Virus record (IMG/VR): IMGVR_UViG_3300020430_000017
Location: 1-60,101 of that record
Origin: a virus
DNA: 60,101 nucleotides
Reading direction: 5' to 3' (one strand)
The notes beneath the pieces are model-generated. The model searched no databases. It was not told the DNA's origin and saw only the letters and a list, made by a program, of their open reading frames with translations. The position numbers were made by a program, and so were the translations under genes. This document shows, one piece after another, positions 39,101 through 47,401 of the stretch; positions within the stretch are counted from its first letter, which is position 1; every line of letters starts with the position of its first letter.

Positions 39101-39600
39101 TCCATGCGCGGATAACGATAGAAATTGTCAGGCTGATAGCTTTCGGAGATGAGCTTAAAAAGGTTATTAAGTCCTGTCTGGTTCTGCGCGACAAGCACAA
39201 GGTGGGCACGACGACGTAGCACGTCCTTCACTGCTTTCTTGCTCGCGTCTTCGTCTTCAATCGTAGTACCAGATTGGGACTCCTTCTTAACGTTTTTAAG
39301 TTTGGCGCGTGCTACCTCGTAGTCCGTTCGCCATTCCTCAATAGAAGGAATGAAATATGCTTCAACACCATAGATAGGCTTGAAGTCCTTGCCATCAGCT
39401 TGCATCTTCTTAGCATGCAGAACTTGATGTGCAAGACCATTCATATTTCCGTGGTCTGTCAAAGCCAAAGCTGTGCAGCCATTATCATATGCAAAATCCA
39501 TATGCTCTTGGGGATAGCCAATAGCATCGAAAATGGAACCTGCAACGCTGTGCGCATGCAGATTCACGAACGGAATCTTTGAGGTAACTCGCTTTGTCAT
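36148..39600 (-). CDS. dnaE: DNA polymerase III alpha subunit (DnaE type)
   Basis: An 1150-residue family C polymerase. The PHP domain starts at N-L-H-A-H-S near 13-18 and T-D-H-G-N near 50. The catalytic block Y-P-D-I-D-Y-D-V-S-D lies near 474-482, after G-P-G-R-G-S-A-A-G-S. A helix-hairpin-helix and a C-terminal OB fold (N-G-K-T-Y-W-I-V-E) follow. It is the replicative chain-growing enzyme in bacteria. Phages of the T4 group normally use a family B polymerase, so this is a replacement or acquisition. No separate exonuclease subunit is seen in this window. Confidence 0.95.
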   Translation of the reverse strand: MTKRVTSKIPFVNLHAHSVAGSIFDAIGYPQEHMDFAYDNGCTALALTDHGNMNGLAHQVLHAKKMQADGKDFKPIYGVEAYFIPSIEEWRTDYEVARAKLKNVKKESQSGTTIEDEDASKKAVKDVLRRRAHLVLVAQNQTGLNNLFKLISESYQPDNFYRYPRMDYALLEKYSEGIIASSACLGGVYAQDFWQSWETDEDGNRTFDKEACLDRMRTTTRRMQSIFGDRWYGELQWNNVPEQHQLNQCIVEMHNEFGLELLSTADSHYPSPTAWKDRELYKRLGWLGKAKPDYESNELPIDVEEIGYELYPKNGDQMWESYRKYSSEAGAVYDDDLVLSSIKNGHKIAHERVESFFPDNTVRLPDFVVPAGSTATEALVQYSMQGLRALGFDKNEEYRERLRRELKVIDNRGFSKYFLTMKAIADKATEKMLAGPGRGSAAGSLVAYALGITQIDPIKYGLLFSRFLRSDATDYPDIDYDVSDPMVLKEELIEQWGEDTVAPISNWNTLQLKSLIKDISKFYGIPFTEVNAVTSTMMFEATGPAKQRHGIKAGVYTPTFEEVMEFSGTLQAFLNKYPHVKTHVNALYGQTRSCSRHAGGVVVAENLDQYMPLINSGGVRQTPWSEGQNVRHLEPMGFIKFDILGLSTLRMIEGAIRHILQRHHGVEDPSFEQVREFYNNNLHPDSIDFDDQEVYENVFHAGKWGGVFQFTENGAQQFCVRAKPTSIIDISAITSIFRPGPLSAGVDKDYVDAKNSPQYVKYIHPIVQEVTEETFGFLIFQEQIAILAHKLGKDLTLDEGNLLRKLLTKKGTGKNDKKALIHKKFVEGCQEKGIKVADAEGLWDTFEYFSGYGFNKSHAVSYSVLSFQCAWLMNYYPAEWLASFLDKEPESRKEKAINVAKNYGFEIAPLDINKSGTVWEISEDGRTLIQPLTSVKGLGEAAIAQVIANRPFANVEEFLFNENITYSKLNKKALDVLIRCQALNSLMDDRFTGLKHFWSCVAVDRPKNKKRFIENIEAYADEGAFTEEELIQYQVDLTGVFPFDLVLSERVRQRLEEKFVPPLGEFDPDLQVAWFVPRKIIPRKTKNGKTYWIVEAIDSSNKTTKIKCWGVRPERGDNVQINRPYMAKLDYDPKWGFSTRSIHHNFRLLG

Positions 39601-39606
39601 CTATAA

Positions 39607-39798
39607 TTACGCCTCGTCAATGATGTTATCGACAAGACGAACGAAATCGGTAGGACCGAGATCGTTTCCGTTAGCACTCTCAGTGATCACATGGTAGCGC
39701 AAACCACCCAAACGACGTTGGATAGATGATAGACGAGAGCGCAGTTCCTCATTCTCATTCTTGAGCTTTGTGGTGGGGGTTGTTTTCTTAGTGGACAT
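39607..39798 (-). CDS. Small coiled-coil protein (63 aa)
   Basis: A 63-residue protein with a charged Thr/Lys start, a helix L-K-N-E-N-E-E-L-R-S-R-L and an acidic end. It lies directly before dnaE in the transcript. No family is recognised; a replication accessory role is only positional. Confidence 0.6.
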   Translation of the reverse strand: MSTKKTTPTTKLKNENEELRSRLSSIQRRLGGLRYHVITESANGNDLGPTDFVRLVDNIIDEA

Positions 39799-39799
39799 T

Positions 39800-40711
39800 T
39801 TATTCTCCTTGTTGAATGTCTGTTCCTATAGGATTGAGCTTCGATACAGGCAATAAGCAATCAGGACGCTCAATGTGTTGTGCCTCTTCTGAGGCTAAAA
39901 AGTTGCGGTATTTGTTCCAGTCTTCAATGGCATGGAACCACGGGACTTCGACTTTATTAGCTTCATCCATTATAGCAGAACCAAACACAATGTCAAGCGG
40001 AAAATGGCGGGCAGAGTATCTTTTTTCTATTGGCAATTTCTTACTCGGATACTTCTCCCCTTTCTTCGGGGCATACCAGCCGCCAGTGCCTTTCTCTCTG
40101 ACATCGCGACGAAACATCTTGAAGTCCTCCCCGTCAAAGGTGAAGGGGAGCGGAAGACCATCACGTATGGTCTTGTTGTTATGTGCTAAATAAAATCTAT
40201 TGTTGGATGAGATGTGCTTTCGACTAGAGCGCAGCACTTCAGCATTTATAATCCCTGTTGGAAAGGCGACAAAGAACCTGTCTGGTATCACCCACTTACT
40301 CATCTGACCAGAGATGTGGTATGCAGTCAGCGCTCCATGCAATACGCTCCAGCCATAGCAGTCTCTTTTGTCTCTGTCTTTGGGGTGAATCGGAACATAA
40401 TAAATAGGAATCTGCTGTGTTTCCTCGCTGGGAAATCTTGTCATTGTGCGGTTTCTATAAACCGGATCTTCTACAAAATCGCCTAGGGTATGTTTAATAA
40501 TAGGGGCAACATCATCATTACAAACAATCCAGACTGTCTCGCATCCAGCATATGCACATTGGACTACAGCATGTTCAATTGCCGTGTAGTTCTCAGCGAT
40601 CATTGCCATGCAGTTTGGCAATCCAAGGTTAATGTTTGCTGACATGCCAGCCACCGGAATAATCCCTGCAAGATGATATGAGAGATTGCTCCCTTTGCCC
40701 GTTTCAATCAT
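39800..40711 (-). CDS. Nucleotidyltransferase-like protein
   Basis: A 303-residue protein whose start G-I-I-P-V-A-G-M-S-A-N resembles the glycine-rich loop of GlmU/RmlA-type nucleotidyltransferases, followed by A-I-E-H-A-V-V-Q-C-A-Y-A-G-C-E-T-V-W. I recognise it as a conserved protein of T4-like marine phages. The usual G-x-G-T-R-x-x-P-x-T-x-x-x-P-K signature is absent, so activity is uncertain. It overlaps the next gene by 4 bp. Confidence 0.65.
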   Translation of the reverse strand: MIETGKGSNLSYHLAGIIPVAGMSANINLGLPNCMAMIAENYTAIEHAVVQCAYAGCETVWIVCNDDVAPIIKHTLGDFVEDPVYRNRTMTRFPSEETQQIPIYYVPIHPKDRDKRDCYGWSVLHGALTAYHISGQMSKWVIPDRFFVAFPTGIINAEVLRSSRKHISSNNRFYLAHNNKTIRDGLPLPFTFDGEDFKMFRRDVREKGTGGWYAPKKGEKYPSKKLPIEKRYSARHFPLDIVFGSAIMDEANKVEVPWFHAIEDWNKYRNFLASEEAQHIERPDCLLPVSKLNPIGTDIQQGE

Positions 40712-41595
40712 GGTGTCAATAAAACTTTAGGAATGTAGGGGTTAGCGGGGCGCGGATCGCCGTACGGCTTTGTGTTTGCCAAACACTCGTTCAGCAACAT
40801 GTGCGGCTCAATCCTATTAAATACAATGTTTGGTGTTTCTGCATATTTGTGCATATCTGTTTTGCGGATACGCCTCTTCTGAAACTCTATCTTGATGGCA
40901 TAATGTTTTGGGTTGCCATTGGGATCACTTCCGTTGCGGGCTCCACGGATACCTACTTCCTTCATCTTGCTGATAACTTTGAAGCGTGCATATGTCGGGG
41001 AGTACTCAAACTCATCAAGCTGGTCTTCCGAAAGAAACGACTCGGAGCATAAATCTTTCTTGTCGGCATGGTTGCCGTGAAGACGCTCCGAGGGATAAAA
41101 ATATATATTTCTCACAAAATCCTCAGATGGCTCTATTAATTTGCTCTCGCCATGGCGCATTCCAGAACGCACGTCAAACCAGTCAACAACTCGATACGTG
41201 TCACAAAGGTTTAATATATCGGGCATACCCTCAATCTTGTCATCATCGAATACCCATGCAGTGCTAAAGTCTCCCCTCACAATACGTGAGCGATTAGCTG
41301 TGGTTACCACAAGAGAACTGTCATCGACACGGATTGAGGCAGCATTGTCGGCGAAAGGAAGCTGACCGCCCATGGATAGAATCATATAAAGATGATCCCA
41401 AAGGTCAATCTGGTGCTTGATCTTGCCGCTGCCCATTCCGTATGCTGACAGGTCAATCTCTCTTATCTTCTCAAAGTTCCAAGGTGCCGACGAAGGATAG
41501 CCAACTACAGGCATGCCGGTGTAGAATGCATAGATCAGTGCGCTTAGGCTGTAGCCCACAATGACTCCATCCCATTGGTACCTATGTTCCTTCAT
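40708..41595 (-). CDS. Uncharacterised protein paired with 39800 gene
   Basis: A 295-residue protein starting W-D-G-V-I-V-G-Y-S-L-S-A-L-I-Y-A-F, which could be the first strand and helix of a nucleotide-binding fold although the loop lacks the G-x-G-x-x-G motif. It is conserved next to the nucleotidyltransferase-like gene in other marine phages as far as I recall. It shares its stop region with the GroES-like gene. The function is unknown. Confidence 0.6.
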   Translation of the reverse strand: MKEHRYQWDGVIVGYSLSALIYAFYTGMPVVGYPSSAPWNFEKIREIDLSAYGMGSGKIKHQIDLWDHLYMILSMGGQLPFADNAASIRVDDSSLVVTTANRSRIVRGDFSTAWVFDDDKIEGMPDILNLCDTYRVVDWFDVRSGMRHGESKLIEPSEDFVRNIYFYPSERLHGNHADKKDLCSESFLSEDQLDEFEYSPTYARFKVISKMKEVGIRGARNGSDPNGNPKHYAIKIEFQKRRIRKTDMHKYAETPNIVFNRIEPHMLLNECLANTKPYGDPRPANPYIPKVLLTP

Positions 41596-41867
41596 TAAGC
41601 AAAAGATGCTAACACATAATTCTCCAAAACCAAAAGATACTTTGATCCATCAAAGTCCAGATTCTTTACCATGTGGCGCTCGACAGCAATAAGATCTCCA
41701 GTCTGGTAATTCTGGCTACAGTCTTCTGCTTGCGATACCACGCGATAACATTCGTATTCCTTTGCGGGAGGCTTGTAGCTATCGGGTAGCACAAACCCCT
41801 TTTCATCTTCTGGGTTGGTGTTGACTTCTTCAACTTGAATGTGTCGGTTCTTTGGTGTTAGTTGCAC
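41595..41867 (-). CDS. groES: GroES-like cochaperonin
   Basis: A 90-residue protein with a GTG start and AGGAGG upstream. It follows the GroES plan: P-K-N-R-H-I-Q-V-E-E-V, a mobile loop with K-G-F-V-L-P-D-S, Y-Q-T-G-D-L-I-A-V, and K-Y-L-L-V-L-E-N-Y-V-L-A. The F-V-L triplet stands where GroES has I-V-L for GroEL binding. It would cap the phage or host GroEL ring, like T4 gp31. It is 15 kb away from groEL and sits in the ribonucleotide reductase operon. Confidence 0.8.
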   Translation of the reverse strand: MQLTPKNRHIQVEEVNTNPEDEKGFVLPDSYKPPAKEYECYRVVSQAEDCSQNYQTGDLIAVERHMVKNLDFDGSKYLLVLENYVLASFA

Positions 41868-41875
41868 CTTTCCTC

Positions 41876-43855
41876 CTAGATTGTGCAGGTGTCGTTGGTG
41901 CAGAACTTAGATCCAGCACCTTCGGCTTCGGTATCGATACGATCAATCGGCGTGATTTTGCTTGACATTTTCTCGTATTCTTCTTTTGTGATTGCTTCAT
42001 AGGGAGCCTGTTTATATCCTGTTTCTTTGTATGCTAAGAATGATACTGCCTTAAGGCGAGTCTCGTACATCTCCAGCGCACTCTTGAGAGCATCGGCTTC
42101 GTGAGGCTGGAAGGTTACTGTTACAGACACAGAGTTGTCAGCCCAAAAGTGCTGGTACTGTGCTGCGATCTCAAGCTGCTCCCACATGGACACATCCTTC
42201 TTGCTCTTCTCAAAGAAAGGCTCTTGCACCGGAAACTCTACAACAGTAGTGTTGGGCGAGTATGCATCCGGTTCCATATTATACCCTGCTTTCTTCAAAT
42301 GGTCAAGCATATCTGACGTGTTTGAGAAACGAATCCTACGAATGTAGTACTCGGACTCGGGAAAGTGAATGCCGGGAGTCGAGCCATTCAGCAATGACAC
42401 TGTGCCGCTGGGCTTAATGCTGGTCATGCGTACGGAGCGAGGGATACAAAGCCAGTTTGAATATTCCTCATCCAAATCCTGCACACGATCATATGCCTTA
42501 TCGCACCAGTCATAGACTTCACGGCGACCATGCTTGGCGAATGCCTGTACAACTCCAGACTGCGACAGTCCGATGCGTCGGTTCTTGAGCATGATTGCGT
42601 TTGTCTCTGGCCAGTGCGTGTTGACCAGTGTAACTGTCTTGCCATACAAGTATGCGATCTTTAATGTTTTCAGATAATCATCATAACTCTCATGCTTTGC
42701 TGGGTATGTCTCGACCAAGCAGCACAACTCTGCATCCTCAAGCTGTTGCTCAACGCAAGGGTTGAATCCCATAACGTGACGATCATCGTCGCGAGGCTCA
42801 TCCTTGAAACGACCACGGGTGCGAGCGTTGTTCAACCAGATATAGCCGGGTTCGCCGTTCTTCTGTGATTGTTCCGCGTGCCATGTATAATCCATTCCAA
42901 CCATAGCCTCAAACGAGTTATTGGATCCCCAGCGATGTGAGTAAAGCTTTTCCTGATCATTCTTCATCGACAGATATTCTTTATCGTCGTGCGCGCCAAG
43001 CGCAAGAGCAGCAGAACGTCGGACGTTGCCTGCAACAACACACTTCCCAATAAGGTTCTCAGTGTCAACAATATCAACAGATGTTACAGTCTCACCAATG
43101 CGAGCGTCATAAAGTTCTTTAAGGTTATTATGTAACAGCAACAAAGGCTCATGCCCAGCAGACGTACCGCCGAAACCCTTGATGGGGGCACCCAATGGAC
43201 GAATGGCACTGTAGTCGAACTGAGGCACGTCGCTTCCAAAGTAGTATCCGTCAAGCAGAATACGAACTGAGCGCACCCAACCTTCGCGGCTATCATCAAT
43301 GACATAAACGTCATCAACAAAGTTAGGCTGGCGAATTGTCGCGGTGCCTGCACCCTTGGTGTCGAACCCAACACCAATTCCAACCATCAGCGCATCCATA
43401 ATCCATGCAAACAGATAGCCCCCCTTGGTACTAATATCTTTAGTAGAGCGGAAAGCGCAGTTGAACAAGCCTGCGCCAGTGCGCTCTTGGACAAACTTCG
43501 TTCCCATCATCCACAAGCCGCGACCGGGTGGCGACCACTTGAGGGTGAAAAGCCTATCGTACGCATCCTTGGCAGTGCGCTGTGCCTTTGCATCATTCCA
43601 CTCAAGCCCTAAACGGGCAACGTGCTGCTTCTGTATATCAAACATACCCTCGATAACTCGGCGACATGTCTGGAACCACTCTTCGGTTCCCGATGTGCCG
43701 GGTGTTGTTTCTTCCAGTCGGCGGGCGTACGTCCTCTTAAACGTCACGTATCCCAACGGACCCCACGGCACTTGTCGATCTCTATAGTTATCAATAAAAG
43801 ATTCTGACAGTCGAAATCGACGGACTGACGGATCTCTCTCGGTTTGCTCGTACAT
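41876..43855 (-). CDS. nrdJ: Adenosylcobalamin-dependent class II ribonucleotide reductase
   Basis: A 659-residue monomeric class II enzyme, reducing ribonucleotides with B12 instead of an iron subunit. It has L-F-N-C-A-F near 130, the catalytic N-P-C-V-E-Q with L-C-C-L-V-E-T after it, and the C-terminal redox pair C-T-N-D-T-C, a Cx4C spacing as in Lactobacillus leichmannii. It needs no NrdB partner, and none is visible. The host or its community must supply cobalamin, which fits an aquatic bacterium. Confidence 0.93.
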   Translation of the reverse strand: MYEQTERDPSVRRFRLSESFIDNYRDRQVPWGPLGYVTFKRTYARRLEETTPGTSGTEEWFQTCRRVIEGMFDIQKQHVARLGLEWNDAKAQRTAKDAYDRLFTLKWSPPGRGLWMMGTKFVQERTGAGLFNCAFRSTKDISTKGGYLFAWIMDALMVGIGVGFDTKGAGTATIRQPNFVDDVYVIDDSREGWVRSVRILLDGYYFGSDVPQFDYSAIRPLGAPIKGFGGTSAGHEPLLLLHNNLKELYDARIGETVTSVDIVDTENLIGKCVVAGNVRRSAALALGAHDDKEYLSMKNDQEKLYSHRWGSNNSFEAMVGMDYTWHAEQSQKNGEPGYIWLNNARTRGRFKDEPRDDDRHVMGFNPCVEQQLEDAELCCLVETYPAKHESYDDYLKTLKIAYLYGKTVTLVNTHWPETNAIMLKNRRIGLSQSGVVQAFAKHGRREVYDWCDKAYDRVQDLDEEYSNWLCIPRSVRMTSIKPSGTVSLLNGSTPGIHFPESEYYIRRIRFSNTSDMLDHLKKAGYNMEPDAYSPNTTVVEFPVQEPFFEKSKKDVSMWEQLEIAAQYQHFWADNSVSVTVTFQPHEADALKSALEMYETRLKAVSFLAYKETGYKQAPYEAITKEEYEKMSSKITPIDRIDTEAEGAGSKFCTNDTCTI

Positions 43856-45225
43856 TATGTTTGCTTACTCCTATTAGCCTTAAAGTTTTTGTATTTTTCT
43901 TTTAGATTTTCTGCCTGTTTCTTGGCAGTGTTTTCGATGATTTCACCGGGTGTCTCACCAGTTGGTTCAAGAACCTTAATCTTCACAGACGCAGGATCCA
44001 TGAATATCGGGTAAACGAGTCCATCGGGTCCGTTTCTGTTTTTGGCAACGAATACTCGTCCGGTGTTGTTGTTTTTGTCGTCAATTGTTCTGGAGACTGA
44101 GAAAATAAAGTCTGCCACAAAGCACTTATTGAACGCCTCGCTGATCGACTCCATTGTAATAACTTCTGCATTCAGTCCTGACCTATTAGTTTGCGATGCT
44201 GTCCAAAGTGGACATTGATTTTCTTGAGCGATTGCCCGCAACTCTTCATAGATAGATTCCAGTTCATTTCTTTTCTCTTTTTGATAAGTAACAGGTCGCA
44301 AAAGATCCCCATAATCGACAATAATCATATCCGGTGTGATGTCTCGCTTGCGCAATTTCTCTAAATGAGTGGATAGAGTTCGCGTGCTTGCAGACTTGGT
44401 TGGATACTCTTTAATAATTAGTGTGCCTTCAATGTCTTGGACAGTCTCATACACTAATTCTTTTAGTTGAAACAGATCACCTAGCGGCACCCCCGTAAGG
44501 CATGAGTCATACCTGTTTCCAATAGCTGACTCTGCCAACTCAAGAGTGTAATGAACCACAGTCTTGCCTTCCTTGACAGCCTGTGCGCCTAAGTGCGTAA
44601 GAACCATAGACTTTCCGGCACCTGTAGGTGCGATGACGACACCAAGCTCGCCAGCACCGATGCCGCCTTTGCAGATATCGTCGATGCGATCCCAGCCGGT
44701 AGTGATCGCGTTTCTTGTTTTAAGCTGGAATCTTGCTTCAAAATCTTTCACATAATCATGACCGAAATTGTTATCGCTGCCAAGCTTAAGAGCGTTATTA
44801 ATCACAGCACTAATCTCGTCGAACGAAGAAGACTGCAGCAGCTTGACCGATTCCATCATCGCCTCTTTAAGTTTCTGCTTGCGGCAGAAATCAAGCGACA
44901 CTTCTTTAATATATTTACGACCCTCGACCTCAGAATTGCAGATGCGCGCAAAGTAACTGCGCACCTGTTGCTTGTCTGTGTCTGTCTCTCCCTCTAGTTC
45001 CGACCGCAAAAGCGTCATCATGATCTTGCGTGACGGATGTACATTATATTTGTCACGATATGCAAAGACTTGCTTCACGAACGTGCGCAGATAAGACAAC
45101 TCCAAGAAGTTTGTGTCCAATACCTCATGAATCTGATCCGCGAACGGACGATCTTCAAGGATAAGCTGGCACAGTCCCTCTTGGAAGTTCTTTCCAAATT
45201 TACTGAAACTTGGCTGCTCTGTCAT
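43855..45225 (-). CDS. Replicative DNA helicase, DnaB/gp41 type
   Basis: A 456-residue RecA-fold helicase. Walker A is A-P-T-G-A-G-K-S at 199-206 and Walker B is M-I-I-V-D-Y-G-D-L-L near 300, followed by L-W-T-A-S-Q-T-N-R. It is the hexameric helicase that unwinds the fork for the polymerase. It is the first gene after a perfect sigma-70 promoter and is coupled to nrdJ (ATG/stop overlap). No primase is seen. Confidence 0.93.
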   Translation of the reverse strand: MTEQPSFSKFGKNFQEGLCQLILEDRPFADQIHEVLDTNFLELSYLRTFVKQVFAYRDKYNVHPSRKIMMTLLRSELEGETDTDKQQVRSYFARICNSEVEGRKYIKEVSLDFCRKQKLKEAMMESVKLLQSSSFDEISAVINNALKLGSDNNFGHDYVKDFEARFQLKTRNAITTGWDRIDDICKGGIGAGELGVVIAPTGAGKSMVLTHLGAQAVKEGKTVVHYTLELAESAIGNRYDSCLTGVPLGDLFQLKELVYETVQDIEGTLIIKEYPTKSASTRTLSTHLEKLRKRDITPDMIIVDYGDLLRPVTYQKEKRNELESIYEELRAIAQENQCPLWTASQTNRSGLNAEVITMESISEAFNKCFVADFIFSVSRTIDDKNNNTGRVFVAKNRNGPDGLVYPIFMDPASVKIKVLEPTGETPGEIIENTAKKQAENLKEKYKNFKANRSKQT

Positions 45226-45242
45226 TTTTACCTCTGATGCAG

Positions 45243-45271
45243 ATTATACCGCGTTCGCTACTTGTTGTCAA
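45243..45271 (-). promoter_or_regulatory. Consensus sigma-70 promoter of the helicase gene
   Basis: Minus strand TTGACA (45266-45271), 17 bp, TATAAT (45243-45248), both perfect, 18 bp before the helicase ATG. The -35 lies in the last codons of the exonuclease gene. Confidence 0.92.
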
Positions 45272-46241
45272 CCACAATTCGCCTCATTGTTTGGAACAGG
45301 TCAGACCAATCGCCAGCACCAAAACCATCATCAATCATCATGCCCTGAACAGCGGTCTTATTAAATAGCATCTCGGCTTCTTCAACCGCAAAACGGACTT
45401 GCTTTTTTCCCTGTGGGGAGATGGCTGGGGCGTACAACTGCATCAGCTTATAGTTCTCTCTGATTGTGTCTTCGTTTGCCACAATTGATTGAAATACTTT
45501 AAGTTTTGACTCGTTGGCAATCTGATCTTGGCAGTGCTCAACGAGGTCTGTAACCGTGCAATAATCGTCATTAGAAAAAAGATCGCCGAAGCGCTTCTTG
45601 ATGGTGCCCAAGCCAACACCGGGAACTCCCGGCAGGTTGTCTGACTTGTCGCCAGCGATAGCGCGAGCGAGAGCCATGTTAGTTGGGTGGATACCGAACT
45701 CTTCAAGCAGTCGCTTGGAGTTCATGATTTGTTTTTGGATTGGTCGAAAGACAACCGTATTGTCGTCGCAAAGCTGAAAGAAATCCTTGTCACTGGACAC
45801 GATGACTTTCTGCCAGTCTGCAAAATGTCCTAGCTTAGAAACGTATGCGATAACATCATCAGCTTCCACTGCCGGTAGCATCGTCTGAGAAATCGGCATT
45901 TCATTTAGGTACTCAATCAGCCGTGTTTGCTGCCACACCTTGTTTTCAATTTCCTCATTCTCGGACAGGTTGCGCACCTCTCTGTTAAGTCGGATTGGCT
46001 TGCGACCTTCCTTGTAACCCTTGTTGACCGACTTGCGCTTCTGTGAGCCGCCAGCGCCGTCCCACGCAATCACTACATGATCTGGCTTTGTCTCACGTAG
46101 CAGCTTTTGAAGAATCTTAAGAAACCCCTTGACCCCACCGATAGGCTGACCATTGGTTGATAGGCTGGGATCTACAATGTATGCGCGAAAGTACATGTTC
46201 AGCGCGTCAATAATCAATACCCGTTTCATACCCTCAGTCAT
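45258..46241 (-). CDS. 5'-3' exonuclease (FEN/PolA-N type)
   Basis: A 327-residue protein of the FEN family. It has L-I-I-D-A-L-N-M near the start, A-V-E-A-D-D-V-I-A-Y, S-S-D-K-D-F-F-Q-L and G-D-K-S-D-N-L-P-G-V-P-G-V-G, the Asp clusters that hold two metals. It removes RNA primers and flaps on the lagging strand, as T4 RNase H and T5 exonuclease do. Both family A polymerase and this nuclease are separate proteins here. The start overlaps the 55-residue gene. Confidence 0.93.
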   Translation of the reverse strand: MTEGMKRVLIIDALNMYFRAYIVDPSLSTNGQPIGGVKGFLKILQKLLRETKPDHVVIAWDGAGGSQKRKSVNKGYKEGRKPIRLNREVRNLSENEEIENKVWQQTRLIEYLNEMPISQTMLPAVEADDVIAYVSKLGHFADWQKVIVSSDKDFFQLCDDNTVVFRPIQKQIMNSKRLLEEFGIHPTNMALARAIAGDKSDNLPGVPGVGLGTIKKRFGDLFSNDDYCTVTDLVEHCQDQIANESKLKVFQSIVANEDTIRENYKLMQLYAPAISPQGKKQVRFAVEEAEMLFNKTAVQGMMIDDGFGAGDWSDLFQTMRRIVVDNK

Positions 46242-46401
46242 TTATCTGATTCTCCAATTCTGTAATCTGTTCCATAATAAAAGCCAATCCACGCAAGTTA
46301 CCATTCCGCTGGTAAATCATCGCTTGTTCTTGTAGCTTAGATATTTGTTTTGTAATCTTGTTTCGCTTTCTCTTATTCAAGAAATCAGTTAAAAATTTCA
46401 C
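46234..46401 (-). CDS. Small helical protein (55 aa)
   Basis: A GTG start at 46401 overlaps the uvsE stop (GTGA), and its stop overlaps the exonuclease start. It reads K-F-L-T-D-F-L-N-K-R-K-R, then Q-R-N-G-N-L-R-G-L-A and E-Q-I-T-E-L-E-N. I recognise this layout (basic start, Q-R-N-G-x-L-R) from small proteins in marine phages. No function is known. Confidence 0.65.
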   Translation of the reverse strand: MKFLTDFLNKRKRNKITKQISKLQEQAMIYQRNGNLRGLAFIMEQITELENQIND

Positions 46402-47330
46402 GCTGCCACCTCTTCTGCCAAAATCTCACGATAACGCAGCAGTGCCTGCTCCTTGAACTTAGCCTCGATCATAACATCAAAGTCATTACCGTAATCGTCG
46501 AAAGGTTTAATAACATAATCAGAATGAGCTTGTGGCTTGATCTTTGGATTGTTGTGCTCGACTGACCGCGACTCGGCATAGTGGACCACAGGCTTGATAT
46601 CGCCCCATGTAGATAGGGCTAGCTCTAGTGCTTCCTGTTCGGTCTGTCCACCGGGGTGAAGCATGTGATGGTGGTAGTCGAACACAATAGGGATGCCGAT
46701 GCGCTTGTATACGCCGTCGTATAACTCCTGTGTGGAATAGAGCGATGGCTTGTCGTCGTTCTCGACCGTAAGGCGTGAGCGCACAGACTCTGGCAAGCGT
46801 TCAAAGTTGCGACAGAAGTTGTCGAGGGCGAATGGCTTGTCGCCGTAGGCGGCACCGACGTGAATGTTGAGCTTGGCATACGGAGTGCGAGGCAAACCGA
46901 GAAGGTCGAACATGTCAGCATGCACAGTCAAGTCAGTAGCCGTAAGCTGAAAGACCCGCTCCTTGGGCGAAGCAAGTTTGTTGAATGGACCGGGGTGAGA
47001 TGTGAGCCGCATGCCGTGTTCGCGAGCAAAGTTGCCGGCTGAGAGGGCTGCAGCATGTAGAGCGCCGTAGTTAGGCATGTCCTCAAGGTTGTACTCGCTA
47101 GCCCACGGAATCATGTCCGATGACAGGCGATAAAAATAAATGTCATTCTCAAGATTCCATTCCAGAATCTTGCGCAAGTCACGCATGTTTTGCAAAGCTA
47201 GCTCGGAAGCATACTCAATGCCGCGCTCTTGGAATGTGCGCTTGATCATCGTGCGATTAGTGGTAATGCGTTGCGACTTGGGGCGGTCTGAGAATGTTTT
47301 GTTGATGCATGCGTAGCCGTAGTTTCTCAT
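46398..47330 (-). CDS. uvsE: UV damage endonuclease
   Basis: From the ATG at 47330, with GGAG upstream, this 310-residue protein is a UvdE TIM barrel: M-R-N-Y-G-Y-A-C-I-N, I-Y-F-Y-R-L-S-S-D, H-P-G-P-F-N, N-I-H-V-G-A, L-T-V-E-N-D-D and D-Y-H-H-H. It nicks DNA 5' to pyrimidine dimers, which suits a phage exposed to sunlight. A frame 18 residues longer lacks an RBS. It lies downstream of a sigma-70-like promoter. Confidence 0.94.
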   Translation of the reverse strand: MRNYGYACINKTFSDRPKSQRITTNRTMIKRTFQERGIEYASELALQNMRDLRKILEWNLENDIYFYRLSSDMIPWASEYNLEDMPNYGALHAAALSAGNFAREHGMRLTSHPGPFNKLASPKERVFQLTATDLTVHADMFDLLGLPRTPYAKLNIHVGAAYGDKPFALDNFCRNFERLPESVRSRLTVENDDKPSLYSTQELYDGVYKRIGIPIVFDYHHHMLHPGGQTEQEALELALSTWGDIKPVVHYAESRSVEHNNPKIKPQAHSDYVIKPFDDYGNDFDVMIEAKFKEQALLRYREILAEEVAA

Positions 47331-47355
47331 AGTGTGACTCCTGTTAAGTGTGTGT

Positions 47356-47384
47356 ACAATACCATATGCTGATTCATAATGCAA
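47356..47384 (-). promoter_or_regulatory. Sigma-70-like promoter of uvsE
   Basis: Minus strand TTGCAT (47379-47384), 17 bp, TATTGT (47356-47361), 26 bp before the ATG at 47330. Each element has one or two mismatches from consensus. It starts immediately past the tRNA gene. Confidence 0.7.
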
Positions 47385-47401
47385 GCGTTAAAAATAAAAA
47401 A

